Positions 1 to 5,948 of a stretch of 7,045 nt of DNA are shown piece after piece. The notes under the pieces were generated by a model. The model saw only the letters and a program-made list of their open reading frames with translations, was not told where the DNA came from and did no database searches. Origin of the DNA: an uncultured Clostridia bacterium (GTDB lineage: Bacteria; Bacillota; Clostridia; Christensenellales; UBA1242); contig CANRGF010000054.1 in the NCBI GenBank assembly GCA_947630075.1, forward strand, positions 1 to 7,045. The letters run 5' to 3'. The translations under genes were made by a program, and so were the position numbers. How positions within the stretch are numbered: the stretch's first letter is position 1; every line of letters begins with the position of its first letter.

Positions 1-1641
1 CAAAATTGTGTCCGCATTTTCAATGGTGCTTAATCTGTGCGCCACAATAAAGCAGGTGCGACCCTCCATCATTTTGTCCAACGCTTCTTGAATTTTCATT
101 TCTGTGCGTGTGTCAATATTGCTAGTAGCCTCGTCCAAAATCATCATTGGCGGTTTTAGCAACATAATTCTGGCAATGCACAGAAGTTGCTTTTGCCCTG
201 CGCTGATGTTGTCCGCTCGCTCGGTGATGATCGTGTCGTAGCCTTGTGGCAATTTTTCAATGAAAGCGTGTGCATTGGCAAGTTTGCACGCCTCAATAAT
301 TTCGTCCATGCTGGCGTCCGGTTTGCCATAAGCCACATTGTCTTTAACGCTTGCGTTATAAAGCCAACTCTCTTGCAACACCATGCCATAGAAACTTCTA
401 AATGAGTGGCGAGTTACTTTTCGCACATCTTTGCCACTGACCTTGATGCTACCCTTATCCACATCATAAAAACGCATTAACAAGTTTATAATTGTGCTTT
501 TGCCGCAACCCGTTGGGCCGACAATGGCAATGCGTTGCCCTTGCTTAACTTTTAAATTTAGATTTTCAATCAGTTTAAACGATTTTTCATAACTAAATTC
601 AACATTGTTTAATTCCACCTCTCCATTGCACTTTTTTAAGTTTGGAAGAGTGCTATCGTCAATTTCGTTTTCAAGGTCTAACAGTGCAAAAACTCGATTT
701 GCGCTGGCAACAGCAATGTTTAAGTCGGCAAAAATGCTTGTGATGTCGTTAAACGGCTTTGTGTAGTTTTCAGAATAATTTAAAAATGATGAAATTTTGC
801 CAATTTTAAAGCCTCGCTTTATTGCCAACACTGCGCCCACAATTCCTATGAAACCATACAAGATGCCATTCACCAACCTAGACGCAGGATGCCCGATTGA
901 TGCATAAAAAACTGAATTCTCACTTGATTTGCCAAGTTGCTCGTTGATGTCGTCAAATTTTTCGTTTGTGTCAACTTCATCGTTAAACGCTTTGATGATT
1001 TTCATATTAGTTATCATCTCTTCGCTATAGCCAGACATCTTGCCTTGAATATCCACACGCTTTTGATATAATTTTTTGCTCTTTTTTGTGATGACTATTG
1101 CAAACACAAGCGACATTGGTGCGAGCACAAACACAATAGTGGCAAGTTGCCAATTTAGTGAGAACATCATCACCAGCACCACAATTAATTGAAACACTCC
1201 CTGAATGACGGTGGAAAAGCCTTCTAAGAAGCCGTCAGTTACATTTTCAACATCGGCAATCATGGTGTTCATAATGTCGCCATGCGAAGTGTTGTCGATA
1301 TACTTTATTGGCACGCTATTAAGTTTTTTATAAATTCCCGAGCGGATTGATTGAGAAGTTCTATATGTGAGAATGTTCATATAGAAATCTCCAAGCCACT
1401 CAAAAATGGTGCTAGCCACAGTGAGCACGCCAATCAGCACAAGATATTCAAACAGCAAATGAAAATTAACATTACCCACACCTATCATTGTGTCGATTGC
1501 AAAACCTGAAAACATTGGAATGAGCATATTCAAAACTATTGCAATAAGGCTGAAAATCACAGATAGGAAAAATGAGCGTTTGTGCGGGCGCACAAATTTC
1601 AACAATTTAGGAAACAAATTTTTCACTTCTCTAACTTTCAT
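1..1641 (-). CDS. ABC exporter half-transporter, catalytic subunit (C-terminus cut off by window edge)
   Basis: This is a fused permease-ATPase half-transporter. 547 codons are visible and the frame is still open at the left edge; relatives are usually about 580-620 residues, so only the C-terminal tail is missing. Hydrophobic segments lie near residues 24-49, 62-88, 150-185 (two) and 250-274, with a less hydrophobic sixth near 286-314. The ATPase domain shows an A-loop Tyr351, Walker A GPTGCGKS (375-382), Q-loop Gln423, signature ISAGQ (479-483), Walker B ILDEATS with catalytic Glu504, and H-loop His535. The signature is non-canonical (Ala where LSGGQ has Gly), while the catalytic Glu and His are intact. 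In heterodimeric exporters such as TM287/288 this pattern marks the subunit that supplies the hydrolysing residues. The start ATG (1639-1641) follows a TAAGG Shine-Dalgarno by 7 bases and lies 14 bases after the partner gene's stop, so the two are cotranscribed. The substrate cannot be told; a drug, lipid or peptide are all possible. The family assignment is secure; pairing with the upstream gene is inferred from adjacency and complementary motifs. Confidence 0.95.
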   Translation of the reverse strand, partial: MKVREVKNLFPKLLKFVRPHKRSFFLSVIFSLIAIVLNMLIPMFSGFAIDTMIGVGNVNFHLLFEYLVLIGVLTVASTIFEWLGDFYMNILTYRTSQSIRSGIYKKLNSVPIKYIDNTSHGDIMNTMIADVENVTDGFLEGFSTVIQGVFQLIVVLVMMFSLNWQLATIVFVLAPMSLVFAIVITKKSKKLYQKRVDIQGKMSGYSEEMITNMKIIKAFNDEVDTNEKFDDINEQLGKSSENSVFYASIGHPASRLVNGILYGFIGIVGAVLAIKRGFKIGKISSFLNYSENYTKPFNDITSIFADLNIAVASANRVFALLDLENEIDDSTLPNLKKCNGEVELNNVEFSYEKSFKLIENLNLKVKQGQRIAIVGPTGCGKSTIINLLMRFYDVDKGSIKVSGKDVRKVTRHSFRSFYGMVLQESWLYNASVKDNVAYGKPDASMDEIIEACKLANAHAFIEKLPQGYDTIITERADNISAGQKQLLCIARIMLLKPPMMILDEATSNIDTRTEMKIQEALDKMMEGRTCFIVAHRLSTIENADTIL

Positions 1642-1648
1642 CTTTTTC

Positions 1649-1653
1649 CCTTA
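1649..1653 (-). promoter_or_regulatory. Shine-Dalgarno of the second ABC gene
   Basis: TAAGG on the minus strand is a five-base match to the anti-Shine-Dalgarno complement (TAAGGAGGTG). It lies 7 bases before the ATG and just after the TAG stop of the upstream gene. It supports the chosen start and translation from a shared mRNA. Confidence 0.6.
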
Positions 1654-1655
1654 CT

Positions 1656-3371
1656 CTATTTGCTTTGGCTCAAATATATTTCTTTATAAATATCGCACGA
1701 TTTCATCAAATCTTTATGCTTGCCCATGCCAACCACATCGCCATTTTCAAGCACAATAATTAGGTCGGCATTCATGATTGATGTGGCACGCTGAGAGATT
1801 AGCACTGTGGTGCATTTCAGCGTTTTAATTGCGTCCCTTAAATTTTTATCCGTTAAGAAATCTAGTGCTGAACTGCTATCGTCTAGAATGAGCATCTCTG
1901 GGTTGCCTATTAGTGCGCGTGCGATTGTAAGCCTTTGCATTTGCCCGCCGCTGACATTTTTGCCACCCGCCATAATTTGATAATCTAACCCAGCCTTCCA
2001 CTCGCTCACAAACTGCCAAGCCTGACTGATTTTTAAGGCTTTTATTATCTCTTCATCGCTCGCATTTGCCCTGAGCTGCATATTTTCACGCAAACTTCCG
2101 CTAAACAAAATGCTGCGCTGCTGCACTATGCTAATCTCTTGACGGAGTTGCCCAATTGGATAGTCTTTAATGTTTACACCCTTATATAAGATTTCACCAC
2201 TAGTGGCATCATAAAATCTTGTCATAAGGCTGGCAACAGTGGTCTTGCCACTGCCTGTGCCACCAATTATGCCGATGGTTTGTCCGGGAAGAATCTCAAA
2301 TGACAAATCTTTAATAAATGACTTTGTGCTTGTGCTCCCCGAATAGTTGAAACACACATTTTTAAACTCCATAATTGAAGAATAGTTTGTTCTCTTCAAC
2401 CTTTTTGCGTTAGGCTTAGATTGCACGCTTGGCACTGTTTCCATCACTTCATTTAATCGGTGAACGCTTGCCGAGGTGCGCACAAACAAAGCAATAATCC
2501 TTGAAAGCAACAGAAGTGAAATTGTGATTATGGACACATAGTCGATGAGCGCAATCACATCACCTTGCGACAAGTGGCCGATATTGATTTGAAAACTGCC
2601 AAAATATAGAATTGCGAGCGTGGCAATATCCACAATTAAATAGATGACTGGGTTTAAGAAAGCCGAAATTTTTGAAACTTTAATGCTGGTTGATGTGAAA
2701 TCTTCGCTTACATCTTCAAAACGCTTTTCCTCGTCCTTTTCTTTATTGAAGGCTCGAATAACGCGTGTGCCAGAAAGGTTTTCTTTCGTTACGCGGCTGA
2801 TATTATCCAATTTAACCCTAACCGATTTGAAATAAGGTGTGGTTTTTTTGATATAGAAGAACAAAATCAAACTGATGATAGGAATAAACGCCAAAAACAC
2901 CAGCGACATTTTTTTGTTTATTGCCAAACTCAAACTGAATGCACCCACCAACAAGAAAGGCACTCTTATCATTAGGCGCATAAATATGCCAACAGCGTTT
3001 TCCACCTGTGCCACATCGTTGGTTAGCCTATTCACGAGCGAAGCAGTGCCAAATTTATCTAACTCAGCATGAGAAAAGGTGGTGATTTTATTAAACAAAT
3101 CTTTCCTATAAGAAGTGGCAACTCCTATGCTGGTTTTTGCCGAACATTTTTGCCCAATTATGCTTAATATGAAGCAAGAAACACATGAAATCAATATCAG
3201 CACACCAATTTTGACGATATACGACCAATCGGCATTTTTAACGCCAACATCAATCATTTTGGCAACTAAAATGGGGTTTAACAACTCTAACACCGCTTCT
3301 AGCATTTTAAAAATGGGAACGATGAGTGCGTACCATTTATATTTTTTTAGATAGCCAAGAATTCTCTTCAT
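1656..3371 (-). CDS. ABC exporter half-transporter, subunit with degenerate ATPase site
   Basis: Complete 571-residue membrane-ATPase fusion, the normal length for the family. Hydrophobic segments lie near residues 12-35, 52-73, 131-151, 155-174, 238-260 and 272-297, giving the six-helix exporter fold. The ATPase domain shows A-loop Tyr343, Walker A GGTGSGKT (370-377), Q-loop Gln418, canonical signature VSGGQ (473-477), Walker B LILDDSS and D-loop SALD (501-504). Two catalytic positions are changed: the Glu after the Walker B Asp is Asp498, and the H-loop His is Gln527. This double change, with an intact signature, is typical of the degenerate-site subunit of heterodimeric exporters (TM287, LmrC and BmrC types); its signature would complete the partner's active site. 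It is first in its operon, and the partner begins 14 bases after its TAG stop. No Shine-Dalgarno precedes the ATG; the bases just upstream are only A and T. An in-frame TAA at 3390-3392 excludes a longer protein. The substrate is unknown. Confidence 0.95.
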   Translation of the reverse strand: MKRILGYLKKYKWYALIVPIFKMLEAVLELLNPILVAKMIDVGVKNADWSYIVKIGVLILISCVSCFILSIIGQKCSAKTSIGVATSYRKDLFNKITTFSHAELDKFGTASLVNRLTNDVAQVENAVGIFMRLMIRVPFLLVGAFSLSLAINKKMSLVFLAFIPIISLILFFYIKKTTPYFKSVRVKLDNISRVTKENLSGTRVIRAFNKEKDEEKRFEDVSEDFTSTSIKVSKISAFLNPVIYLIVDIATLAILYFGSFQINIGHLSQGDVIALIDYVSIITISLLLLSRIIALFVRTSASVHRLNEVMETVPSVQSKPNAKRLKRTNYSSIMEFKNVCFNYSGSTSTKSFIKDLSFEILPGQTIGIIGGTGSGKTTVASLMTRFYDATSGEILYKGVNIKDYPIGQLRQEISIVQQRSILFSGSLRENMQLRANASDEEIIKALKISQAWQFVSEWKAGLDYQIMAGGKNVSGGQMQRLTIARALIGNPEMLILDDSSSALDFLTDKNLRDAIKTLKCTTVLISQRATSIMNADLIIVLENGDVVGMGKHKDLMKSCDIYKEIYLSQSK

Positions 3372-3378
3372 TTTTAAA

Positions 3379-3407
3379 ATTTTATCAAATTAGATTTTAT
3401 TTTTCAA
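3379..3407 (-). promoter_or_regulatory. proximal promoter of the ABC operon, predicted leaderless
   Basis: On the minus strand there is TTGAAA (3402-3407), a 17-base spacer and TAAAAT (3379-3384), each hexamer one or two changes from the sigma-A consensus. Only 7 bases separate the -10 box from the ATG, so transcription would begin at or next to the start codon. This fits the lack of a Shine-Dalgarno. The region is so AT-rich that chance matches are a real risk. Confidence 0.45.
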
Positions 3408-3409
3408 AT

Positions 3410-3438
3410 ATTTTAATATTATTTCCACAATAAATCAA
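3410..3438 (-). promoter_or_regulatory. distal promoter of the ABC operon
   Basis: On the minus strand there is TTGATT (3433-3438), a 17-base spacer and TAAAAT (3410-3415). The predicted start near 3403 would give a leader of about 30 bases without a Shine-Dalgarno. It lies 31 bases upstream of the proximal promoter candidate and has the same -10 box and spacing; either or both may be real. Confidence 0.45.
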
Positions 3439-3447
3439 CTATATAAT

Positions 3448-3466
3448 AAAAAACGGCCAAGCGCCG
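3448..3466 (-). terminator. intrinsic terminator of the dnaB-dnaI operon
   Basis: On the minus strand, beginning one base after the dnaI stop, CGGC (3466-3463) pairs with GCCG (3457-3454) across a 5-base loop. A run of six T (3453-3448) follows directly. The stem is short but all G-C, and two A-T pairs could extend it past a mismatch. Its position between dnaI and the ABC promoters supports two separate transcription units. Confidence 0.6.
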
Positions 3467-3467
3467 A

Positions 3468-4376
3468 TTAATTCAAACGCTTGTCCGCAGAAGTTAGGTT
3501 GATGTTTAACGACAAATTTTTATTTGCCAAACGGCTAAAAATGCGCTCGTCATATCTTGATAAAATATTTTCCAAACTCAAATTTGTGCTTATGAATGTT
3601 GGCAGATTGTGCACTTGGCGTGTGTTTATTAGATTATATAGATATTCAACCGTGATGTTTTTTAGCATTGGCTCTGTGCCCAAATCGTCTATTAGCACCA
3701 CATCGGCTGAAAGAAGGTCTGCAAAGTCATACGATTTGCCAATGTGATAAAGCCTGGCAAGTTCGTTCAACTCAAAGGCGGTTTTATAGATGACTATGTA
3801 ATTCCTATTAAGCATCTCGTTTGCCACACATTCAAGCATAAAGGTTTTACCCGTGCCCGCTCCGCCAATGATGTTTATGTTTCGCTTTGTAACCAGCGGA
3901 TATTTCGTGCACCATGTTTTCACAATGTCGTACGCCTTTTTATCGTTGCTATTAAGTTTGCTCTCATCACATAAATCAAACGCTTTAAACCCCGTTTGCG
4001 AACTAGACGAAAGCGAAATCTTTTTGTTTAATTCACTCAAAAAGCAGTTGCAAATCCTGCCACCAACCACGCCCGTGTCATTGCAAATTGGGCATTCATA
4101 TTTAGGGTTTAGGCGAGATTTGTCTATATTTCTATCGCTTAAATATTTTTCTAATTTTTGCTTTATATCTTGCACTTGATGCTTCAATTCCACATCTTCT
4201 TGCTCATATTTAGATTTTAAATATTCAATGTTTTTGCGGGTGTAATCGTTATATAACGAGCAAAATTCGGGGTCTTTTTTTAATTCTTCCACAAAGTCAT
4301 CACACTCTTCTTGTGCGCGCAAGCGTTTTAACATAAAACTTTGCTTTACATCGGTTATGAATTTATGCTTGTTCAT
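3468..4376 (-). CDS. dnaI: primosomal helicase loader DnaI (DnaC-like AAA+ ATPase)
   Basis: Complete 302-residue protein, close to Bacillus DnaI in length. DnaI-type proteins bind the replicative helicase and load its ring onto single-stranded DNA at origins and restart sites in the cytoplasm. The N-terminal part (about 1-90) is charged and probably helical or coiled. A cysteine cluster follows, C95-x2-C98-x10-C109-x-C111, which probably binds zinc as in other DnaI-like proteins. The AAA+ core has Walker A GGAGTGKT (171-178), Walker B VVLIDDLG (226-233, Asp230 and Asp231), a sensor-1 stretch ISTN (262-265), and an Arg-rich YDERIFSRL segment (275-283) at the usual arginine-finger and sensor region. 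The ATG lies one base after the dnaB stop and has a perfect GGAGGTG Shine-Dalgarno, so the gene is coupled to dnaB. The dnaB-dnaI order matches Bacillus. A phage-type DnaC paralogue is the alternative, but no phage genes are seen nearby. Confidence 0.9.
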   Translation of the reverse strand: MNKHKFITDVKQSFMLKRLRAQEECDDFVEELKKDPEFCSLYNDYTRKNIEYLKSKYEQEDVELKHQVQDIKQKLEKYLSDRNIDKSRLNPKYECPICNDTGVVGGRICNCFLSELNKKISLSSSSQTGFKAFDLCDESKLNSNDKKAYDIVKTWCTKYPLVTKRNINIIGGAGTGKTFMLECVANEMLNRNYIVIYKTAFELNELARLYHIGKSYDFADLLSADVVLIDDLGTEPMLKNITVEYLYNLINTRQVHNLPTFISTNLSLENILSRYDERIFSRLANKNLSLNINLTSADKRLN

Positions 4377-4377
4377 A

Positions 4378-5808
4378 TCACACCTCCACTTCGTCTAGGT
4401 TGGTCATAAGGCTCATGATTTGCTCTTTGGTGTAGTTGTTGTGCACAAAATCCGCCTGCTCGCCCGTGCCTGTATCCTTAACTTGGTCTAGCGTCTTGAT
4501 GCCTTGCGAACGCCAATTCGAAAGCACCTTGTTTAGATAAGCCACAGCGTTGCTCTTGCCACGGGAAAGTGTGGCGGCGCGCATAATCATAGCGTGGCTA
4601 AACTCCCATGCGTTTGCCCATGTGTTATAGAAATTTCTATCTTGATTGTTCGCACTGCGCTCTAACCCCAACTCTTTTAGCACTTCGTTTATTAGGTTAT
4701 CTAGTGAAAGATTGTCTTGCAAATACATTTGATAGCCAGCCAAATTTGTGATGCCCAACTTAAATAGTTTGCTAATAATTCCATTAAATTGCTCAAGGGT
4801 TTTGATTGTTGTGCCATGACAATTATTTGCAATGGCGGAAAGAGTGCTTTCATCAAAGCCCATGTTGAGCCAATTCACCACATATTTTTCAATTTCGTTG
4901 GTTAAATCGTCATATCTAAGACCTAATTTTTGGTTTACAGTGCGGGCAATGCTTATCATATTTTCTCGCTCTGCTTCAAAATTTTCAATTTCGGCAATAG
5001 ATAAGAGTTTCATTTCATAATATCTCGACAAATAGTCGTCTAAAATGTTAATATCCAAATGCATGCGCTTATTTTTGAGCATTTTTGCCACAAACACAAT
5101 CACATTCAATTCAAAAGCGTAATCTTTTAGCCATCTGTTTAAAAGTTCAGCGTCTTCAAGTTGAGGCTTACGCTTACTTCCCATAGCAGTCAAAATCAAG
5201 CGCATATTATCGTCCACAAAATTGAGGGATGCAATTTTTTCCTTCACCTCATCAAGCGTGTGAACGCCCTCTTTAAGCCAATTTTTTGCCACCACTATGC
5301 AATAATTTGGGCTAAGATTGAAGCCTTTATTATCCACACAAAACTTCACAATCGCAAGCAGTGCATCTTCCGTTATATGAAAATTTTCAATCAAATTGTA
5401 AAACTCTGCAAATTCATTTGGCATTATCAGGCGTTTATCAAACAACTCTTGAAGGGTGATGTTGAAACTAGCATATTTATCGACCTTATATTTTTTAATG
5501 TTTTTGGCATTGGAAATAACAGGCAAATAGCGCACTTCGATTGGCGTGATGTTTAAAATCTGCACCAAGCCTAAATCTTCCCAATATTTGAAGATAGACA
5601 CAACATCGTCCTCATTAATTTTGAGAGTTTTGGCAAAATATTCAAGTGTGTTGTTTGGATTATCTGCCACCCCGCACATCCCCAATCCGAGCAAATAAAC
5701 CTTAACGCACATATCTGGTGCGCTTGGAAGATATTCATTAATAAACACATTGTCCACCAATGTTTTGTTGCCCACTGTGAGGCTAGGGCTGAACTTGCAA
5801 AATGACAT
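4378..5808 (-). CDS. dnaB: DnaB/DnaD-family primosomal protein (helicase co-loader) with four DnaD-like modules
   Basis: Complete 476-residue protein, nearly the length of Bacillus DnaB, the co-loader of the replicative helicase (not the helicase that is called DnaB in E. coli). Residues about 15-97 resemble the winged-helix N-terminal domain of DnaD/DnaB proteins (FINEYLP, then VKVYLLGL, then a wing near YWEDLGLVQI). The rest is helical and appears to contain four copies of the DnaD C-terminal-type module, near residues 115-190, 218-278, 300-360 and 392-445. Copies 1 and 4 are clearest, ending KNWLKEGVHTLDEVKE and SNWRSQGIKTLDQVKD. The extreme C-terminus (YTKEQIMSLM) is like the tails that bind DNA in DnaD proteins. 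It is first in an operon with dnaI, its expected partner. The ATG follows an AAAGG that is only one base away, too close to act as a Shine-Dalgarno, and a good promoter lies just upstream, so a leaderless mRNA is likely. The family is firm. The symbol rests on length, architecture and synteny. Confidence 0.85.
   Translation of the reverse strand: MSFCKFSPSLTVGNKTLVDNVFINEYLPSAPDMCVKVYLLGLGMCGVADNPNNTLEYFAKTLKINEDDVVSIFKYWEDLGLVQILNITPIEVRYLPVISNAKNIKKYKVDKYASFNITLQELFDKRLIMPNEFAEFYNLIENFHITEDALLAIVKFCVDNKGFNLSPNYCIVVAKNWLKEGVHTLDEVKEKIASLNFVDDNMRLILTAMGSKRKPQLEDAELLNRWLKDYAFELNVIVFVAKMLKNKRMHLDINILDDYLSRYYEMKLLSIAEIENFEAERENMISIARTVNQKLGLRYDDLTNEIEKYVVNWLNMGFDESTLSAIANNCHGTTIKTLEQFNGIISKLFKLGITNLAGYQMYLQDNLSLDNLINEVLKELGLERSANNQDRNFYNTWANAWEFSHAMIMRAATLSRGKSNAVAYLNKVLSNWRSQGIKTLDQVKDTGTGEQADFVHNNYTKEQIMSLMTNLDEVEV
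4381..4387 (-). promoter_or_regulatory. strong Shine-Dalgarno of dnaI inside the end of dnaB
   Basis: GGAGGTG on the minus strand is a perfect 7-base complement to the 16S rRNA tail and stands 4 bases before the dnaI ATG. It lies within the last codons of dnaB, which ends TGA, then one base, then ATG. It fixes the dnaI start and indicates translational coupling. Confidence 0.85.
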
Positions 5809-5814
5809 ACCTTT

Positions 5815-5843
5815 ATATTAGCACAAAAAAATTTTTTTGTCTA
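5815..5843 (-). promoter_or_regulatory. promoter of dnaB-dnaI, extended -10, predicted leaderless
   Basis: On the minus strand there is TAGACA (5838-5843, five of six to consensus), a 17-base spacer, and TAATAT (5815-5820) preceded by the TGn of an extended -10 box (5821-5823). Six bases separate the -10 box from the dnaB ATG, so the first transcribed base would be at or within one or two bases of the A of the ATG. The combination is better than expected from base composition alone. Confidence 0.65.
5823..5840. repeat. perfect 18-bp A7T7 palindrome in the dnaB promoter spacer
   Basis: The sequence reads ACA6-AT6-TGT in outline: AC, seven A, seven T, GT, perfectly self-complementary with no loop. 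It fills the spacer between the dnaB -35 and -10 boxes. A tracts of this kind bend DNA, and a regulator site is also possible. It is not a terminator of any gene seen here. Confidence 0.7.
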
Positions 5844-5852
5844 TCAAATAGA
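5840..5852. repeat. short dyad overlapping the dnaB -35 box
   Basis: TCTAT, a three-base CAA centre, then ATAGA form a 13-bp inverted repeat. It shares its first base with the A7T7 palindrome and covers four bases of the -35 hexamer (5840-5843). It could be half of an operator, but a five-base arm in AT-rich DNA is weak evidence. Confidence 0.35.
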
Positions 5853-5902
5853 TTTATTTAAGACCCTTTCTTGTTGTGTGTTTCACGGCTCAGCACCACC
5901 GC

Positions 5903-5923
5903 ATATTGATAGGGTTATAATAT
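5903..5923. repeat. imperfect inverted repeat over the peptidase -10 box
   Basis: ATATTgATA and TATAATAT pair as an 8-bp stem with one bulged G around a GGGT centre. The right arm contains the TATAAT box. It may be an operator or, if transcribed from upstream, a weak hairpin. AT-rich composition makes chance possible. Confidence 0.25.
5916..5921 (+). promoter_or_regulatory. probable -10 box of the M1 peptidase gene
   Basis: A perfect TATAAT lies 27 bases before the ATG of the peptidase gene and would start transcription near 5928, giving a leader of about 21 bases. No -35 box is visible at 16-18 bases (the bases there are cytosine-rich) and no extended -10 TG. The promoter may therefore be weak or need an activator. 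An imperfect inverted repeat covers it (5903-5923). Confidence 0.4.
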
Positions 5924-5948
5924 CTTGAGTTTTAGCATAGATTTTTTT

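Noticed and set aside
187..405. Open frames on both strands over the ATPase domain of the left ABC gene
   Set aside because: The minus frame from 1641 to 1 carries the complete set of ABC motifs across this region, so the others are shadows.
3853..4179. 108-codon plus-strand open frame inside dnaI
   Set aside because: It is antisense to the AAA+ core and cysteine cluster of dnaI; its composition and low complexity reflect the opposite strand.
4378..4380. TGA recoded as Trp (Mycoplasma-type code)
   Set aside because: Trp is TGG throughout, and this TGA sits one base before the dnaI ATG behind a strong Shine-Dalgarno, as a normal stop would.
5161..5556. 131-codon plus-strand open frame inside dnaB
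   Set aside because: It is antisense to a clearly coding protein with recognisable domains and has no Shine-Dalgarno or recognisable product; treated as a shadow frame.
3468..5808. Prophage replication module
   Set aside because: Phages also carry DnaD-like and DnaC-like pairs, but the 476-residue length, the dnaB-dnaI order and the transporter and peptidase neighbours point to the chromosomal loader operon; no phage structural or integrase gene is present.
5823..5840. A7T7 palindrome as a bidirectional terminator
   Set aside because: It lies between two divergent starts, so no transcript from the visible genes reaches it, and it has no G-C stem or loop.
5809..5948. Replication origin or DnaA-box cluster beside dnaB
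   Set aside because: The spacer is AT-rich but I found no TTATCCACA-like boxes on either strand.
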